A stretch of 7,398 bases of DNA, taken from contig HF998010.1 of NCBI GenBank assembly GCA_000433015.1, forward strand, positions 100,860 to 108,257, read 5' to 3'. The position numbers and the translations under genes were made by a program. Of this stretch, positions 6,376 through 7,398 are shown one piece after another. Each line of letters starts with the position of its first letter. Position 1 is the first letter of the stretch. The stretch is from Firmicutes bacterium CAG:631 (GTDB taxonomy: Bacteria > Bacillota_I > Bacilli_A > RFN20 > CAG-631). The notes under the pieces were generated by a model that ran no database searches, had not been told where the DNA came from, and saw only the letters and a program-made list of their open reading frames with translations.

Positions 6376-6404
6376 TGTACATTCTTATGATAAAAGTATA
6401 TAAT
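6376..6404 (+). promoter_or_regulatory. Promoter of the FMN riboswitch-ribU transcript
   Basis: TGTACA (6376-6381, 4 of 6 to the -35 consensus), a 17-nt spacer and a perfect TATAAT (6399-6404) place the start near 6411, exactly where the aptamer begins. The spacer holds the palindrome ttatgataa (6385-6393). The 77-bp gap 6334-6410 must also contain the minus-strand promoter of the catalase-like gene, for which I see no convincing hexamers. Confidence 0.7.
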
Positions 6405-6410
6405 ATTTTT

Positions 6411-6515
6411 ATCTTCAGGGTCAGGTGAAATTCCTAATCGGTGGTAAAGCCCACGAGCGAAAGCAGAACTAGTTAGATTCTAGTGCCGACAGTTAAAGTC
6501 TGGATAAAAGAAGAT
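6411..6515 (+). promoter_or_regulatory. FMN riboswitch (RFN element)
   Basis: The aptamer is closed by P1 atcttc (6411-6416) with gaagat (6510-6515). The conserved core is near-textbook: AGGGtCAGGTGAAATTCC, CGGTGGTAAAGCCCACGAGC, the GCGAAAGC arm, an ACTAG/CTAGT stem, then GCCGACAGTTAAAGTCTGGATAAAAGAAGAT at the 3' side. The RFN element binds FMN and lowers expression of riboflavin genes when FMN is plentiful. Here it precedes ribU, so it should turn off riboflavin uptake. TCAGGG (6415-6420) is fully complementary to CCCTGA (6529-6534) in the terminator, giving a plausible antiterminator in the FMN-free state. Confidence 0.96.
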
Positions 6516-6523
6516 GTTTTTTT

Positions 6524-6548
6524 ATCACCCCTGATGCGGTGTTTTTTT
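6524..6548 (+). terminator. Riboswitch-controlled intrinsic terminator upstream of ribU
   Basis: CACC (6526-6529) pairs with GGTG (6538-6541) around an 8-base loop, followed by a run of seven T (6542-6548). The stem is short. An alternative pairing uses CCCTGA (6529-6534) with the 5' edge of the aptamer, so terminator and antiterminator are mutually exclusive. The ribU ribosome binding site lies just after, so an additional translational effect is possible. Confidence 0.7.
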
Positions 6549-6568
6549 ATTTTTAAGGGAGTGTTATG

Positions 6569-7111
6569 ATGCAAAAAAAAGCCGTATCATTTTTTGTTAA
6601 AGTAGCCATGTTTGCTGCTTTATCCATTGTGTTATATTTTATTAGTTTTCCATTGCCGTTTTTTGTTCCTTTTTTAAAGGTTCAGTTTTCAAATCTACCC
6701 GCTTATATTGCTGGATTTGCTTTACACCCTGTTGGGGGATTGCTCGTTGTTGTTATTCGATTTTTAATTAAAATTCCAATGTCAGATACAGGTGTTGTTG
6801 GTGAATTAGCTGATTTAGCAATTGGTGTTGTTGCGGTTGGTGTTTCATCGATGATTTATCAAAAATATAAAACAAAAAAGGGAGCGATTGTTGCTTTAAT
6901 TGTTGGTACCATTTGTTGGATTGTTACAGCAATGCTGATGAATGCCTTTGTATTGGCTCCTTTGTATGATTTGCCAACAAATGATCAATCTTTTATGAAT
7001 ACCTATTTGTTTGCAAATGTATTACCATTTAATGCGATTTTATCGGTTCTTGTGGCTATTATTACATTTTTGGTTTATAAACGAATATCAAATTTATTAC
7101 AAAAATTTTAA
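6569..7111 (+). CDS. ribU: Riboflavin ECF transporter S-component RibU
   Basis: This 180-aa polytopic membrane protein captures riboflavin and works with the shared ECF energising module (EcfA, EcfA', EcfT), which is not in this window. Hydrophobic segments lie at about residues 10-32, 42-67, 78-98, 105-132 and 148-171. Family signatures are LPFFVPFLKVQFSNLPAYI (28-46), the GFALHPVGGLLVVVIR block, GVVGELADL (75-83), LMNAFVLAPLY (123-133) and NVLPFN (150-155). The FMN riboswitch directly upstream fixes the substrate as riboflavin. In S. aureus RibU, as I recall, a Lys follows three residues after the Asn of the PFN motif and contacts substrate; here that position is Leu158. Two tandem ATGs exist: AAGGGAG (6555-6561) is 4 nt from the one at 6566 and 7 nt from 6569, so the second is preferred. 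It is monocistronic, with a terminator 33 bp downstream. Confidence 0.94.
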   Translation: MQKKAVSFFVKVAMFAALSIVLYFISFPLPFFVPFLKVQFSNLPAYIAGFALHPVGGLLVVVIRFLIKIPMSDTGVVGELADLAIGVVAVGVSSMIYQKYKTKKGAIVALIVGTICWIVTAMLMNAFVLAPLYDLPTNDQSFMNTYLFANVLPFNAILSVLVAIITFLVYKRISNLLQKF

Positions 7112-7143
7112 AAGAAAATGGATTTTCTCTTCAAATTGTAAAC

Positions 7144-7177
7144 AAACCTCACATTAAAAAATGTGAGGTTTTCTTTT
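7144..7177 (+). terminator. Strong intrinsic terminator after ribU (possibly bidirectional)
   Basis: aaacctcacatt (7144-7155) and aatgtgaggttt (7160-7171) form a perfect 12-bp stem with an AAAA loop, followed by TCTTTT. Read on the minus strand the same stem is followed by GTTTAC, so it could also have ended the decayed minus-strand gene at 7200-7262. A smaller A/T hairpin (7113-7128) directly after the ribU stop lacks terminator features. Confidence 0.92.
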
Positions 7178-7199
7178 ATATATTTTTTTGCATAAATTT

Positions 7200-7262
7200 T
7201 TAAAAATTGACTTTGTTAACAATCACTTTTCCTGTTCTTGTTGCTTTATTACCCGTTTTATC
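7200..7262 (-). pseudogene. Decayed 3' end of an Ig-like domain surface-protein gene (candidate)
   Basis: The minus strand reads 20 codons, DKTGNKATRTGKV then IVNKVNF, ending in TAA (7202-7200). This resembles the last two strands of bacterial Ig-like repeats (DUF5011/Big_3-type, typical form V-x-D-x-x-G-N-x-A-T-x-T-x-x-V-x-V). A TAA at 7265-7263 interrupts the frame immediately upstream. Beyond it the same frame continues VFLILV, keeping the alternating hydrophobic pattern expected before the Asp, until a TGA at 7322-7320. No start or ribosome binding site belongs to it. Family assignment rests on a 20-residue resemblance and is tentative. Confidence 0.4.
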
Positions 7263-7269
7263 TTATACT
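7241..7269 (+). promoter_or_regulatory. Candidate promoter for the right-edge gene
   Basis: TTGCTT (7241-7246), a 17-nt spacer and TATACT (7264-7269) give a plausible SigA promoter with a start near 7276 and a leader of about 100 nt before the ATG at 7377. The -35 matches only in its TTG half. It overlaps the apparent gene remnant on the opposite strand. Confidence 0.4.
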
Positions 7270-7305
7270 AAAATTAGAAATACTTTTATTATTAGGGGGG
7301 GTAAT

Positions 7306-7338
7306 ATGAGGGTGGTTTGTCATCTGTTTTGTTTTTAA
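7306..7338 (+). CDS. 10-codon leader-like ORF after a G7 run
   Basis: ATG (7306) to TAA (7338) encodes MRVVCHLFCF. A run of seven G (7295-7301) ends 4 nt before the ATG and could serve as an unusual ribosome binding site. The ORF lies between the candidate promoter and the start of the right-edge gene, in a different frame from it. Its stop codon falls in an A/T-only inverted repeat (tttttaaa 7332-7339, tttaaaaa 7346-7353). It could be a leader peptide or a chance ORF; no similarity is recognised. Confidence 0.25.
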   Translation: MRVVCHLFCF

Positions 7339-7376
7339 AGTTGAATTTAAAAAAGCAATAGCCAAAGGAGAACAAA

Positions 7377-7398
7377 ATGAAAAAATTTTTATGTGCTT
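7377..7398 (+). CDS. Start of a new gene, N-terminus MKKFLCA, cut by window edge
   Basis: Only seven codons are visible. AAAGGAG (7364-7370) lies 6 nt before the ATG, so the start is convincing. Two Lys followed by hydrophobic residues fit the beginning of a signal peptide or membrane segment (inference). Product unknown. Confidence 0.6.

Noticed and set aside
6397..6411. Second PerR-box-like sequence over the ribU -10 element
   Set aside because: It is mostly the TATAAT hexamer plus a T run; the resemblance is what AT-rich promoter DNA gives by chance.
7113..7128. agaaaat/attttct hairpin just after ribU
   Set aside because: A 2-base loop and A/T stem without a T run; the 12-bp hairpin at 7144-7171 explains termination better.
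1..7398. CRISPR array, tRNA, transposase or phage genes
   Set aside because: No regularly spaced repeats, tRNA-like cloverleaf, insertion-sequence ends or phage-type proteins were seen.

Overview
This AT-rich window fits a low-GC Bacillota chromosome from a lineage that forms endospores or descends from one. It uses the standard genetic code: TGG encodes Trp in the catalase-like gene and TGA ends tatD, which argues against Mycoplasma-type decoding. Strong AGGAG/GGTG ribosome binding sites, a spore-protease gene (yabG), an FMN riboswitch with ribU, and the tatD-rnmV-rsmA-yabG order known from Bacillus subtilis support the assignment. The exact class (for example Erysipelotrichia/Turicibacter-like or other Bacilli) is inference.

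Layout. Positions 1-256 (minus) hold the N-terminal part of a DUF368/PopT-type membrane protein. Positions 257-530 contain no large gene. They do hold a well-formed micro-unit: an extended -10 promoter, an inverted repeat at the predicted transcript start, a perfect Shine-Dalgarno and a 24-codon ORF, then a weak hairpin before popT. Positions 531-4777 are one tightly packed minus-strand operon, transcribed mnmE, tatD, rnmV, rsmA, yabG: a tRNA-modification GTPase, a TatD nuclease, the 5S rRNA maturase, the 16S rRNA dimethyltransferase and a sporulation protease. Gaps are 3 bp or genes overlap, except about 50 bp before yabG. Upstream, also on the minus strand, is a catalase-family gene (4852-6333) with its own terminator overlapping its stop codon.

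Positions 6334-6410 form a divergent promoter region. On the plus strand follow a consensus FMN riboswitch (6411-6515), an intrinsic terminator and ribU (riboflavin ECF S-component), closed by a 12-bp terminator hairpin at 7144-7171. The last 230 bases hold an apparent decayed 3' end of an Ig-like surface-protein gene (minus), a promoter, a possible 10-codon leader ORF after a G7 run, and the first seven codons of a new plus-strand gene (MKKFLCA).

The most interesting item is the catalase-like protein. It keeps the fold motifs, the proximal heme-ligand Tyr and the heme-propionate Arg residues. The catalytic distal His is Phe, the catalytic distal Asn is Ile, the Arg that supports the Tyr ligand is Leu, and the Phe stacked on the heme is Val. 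It is probably a full-length heme protein that no longer works as a classical catalase. The micro-ORF units at both ends of the window and the Ig-like gene remnant are second-tier observations.
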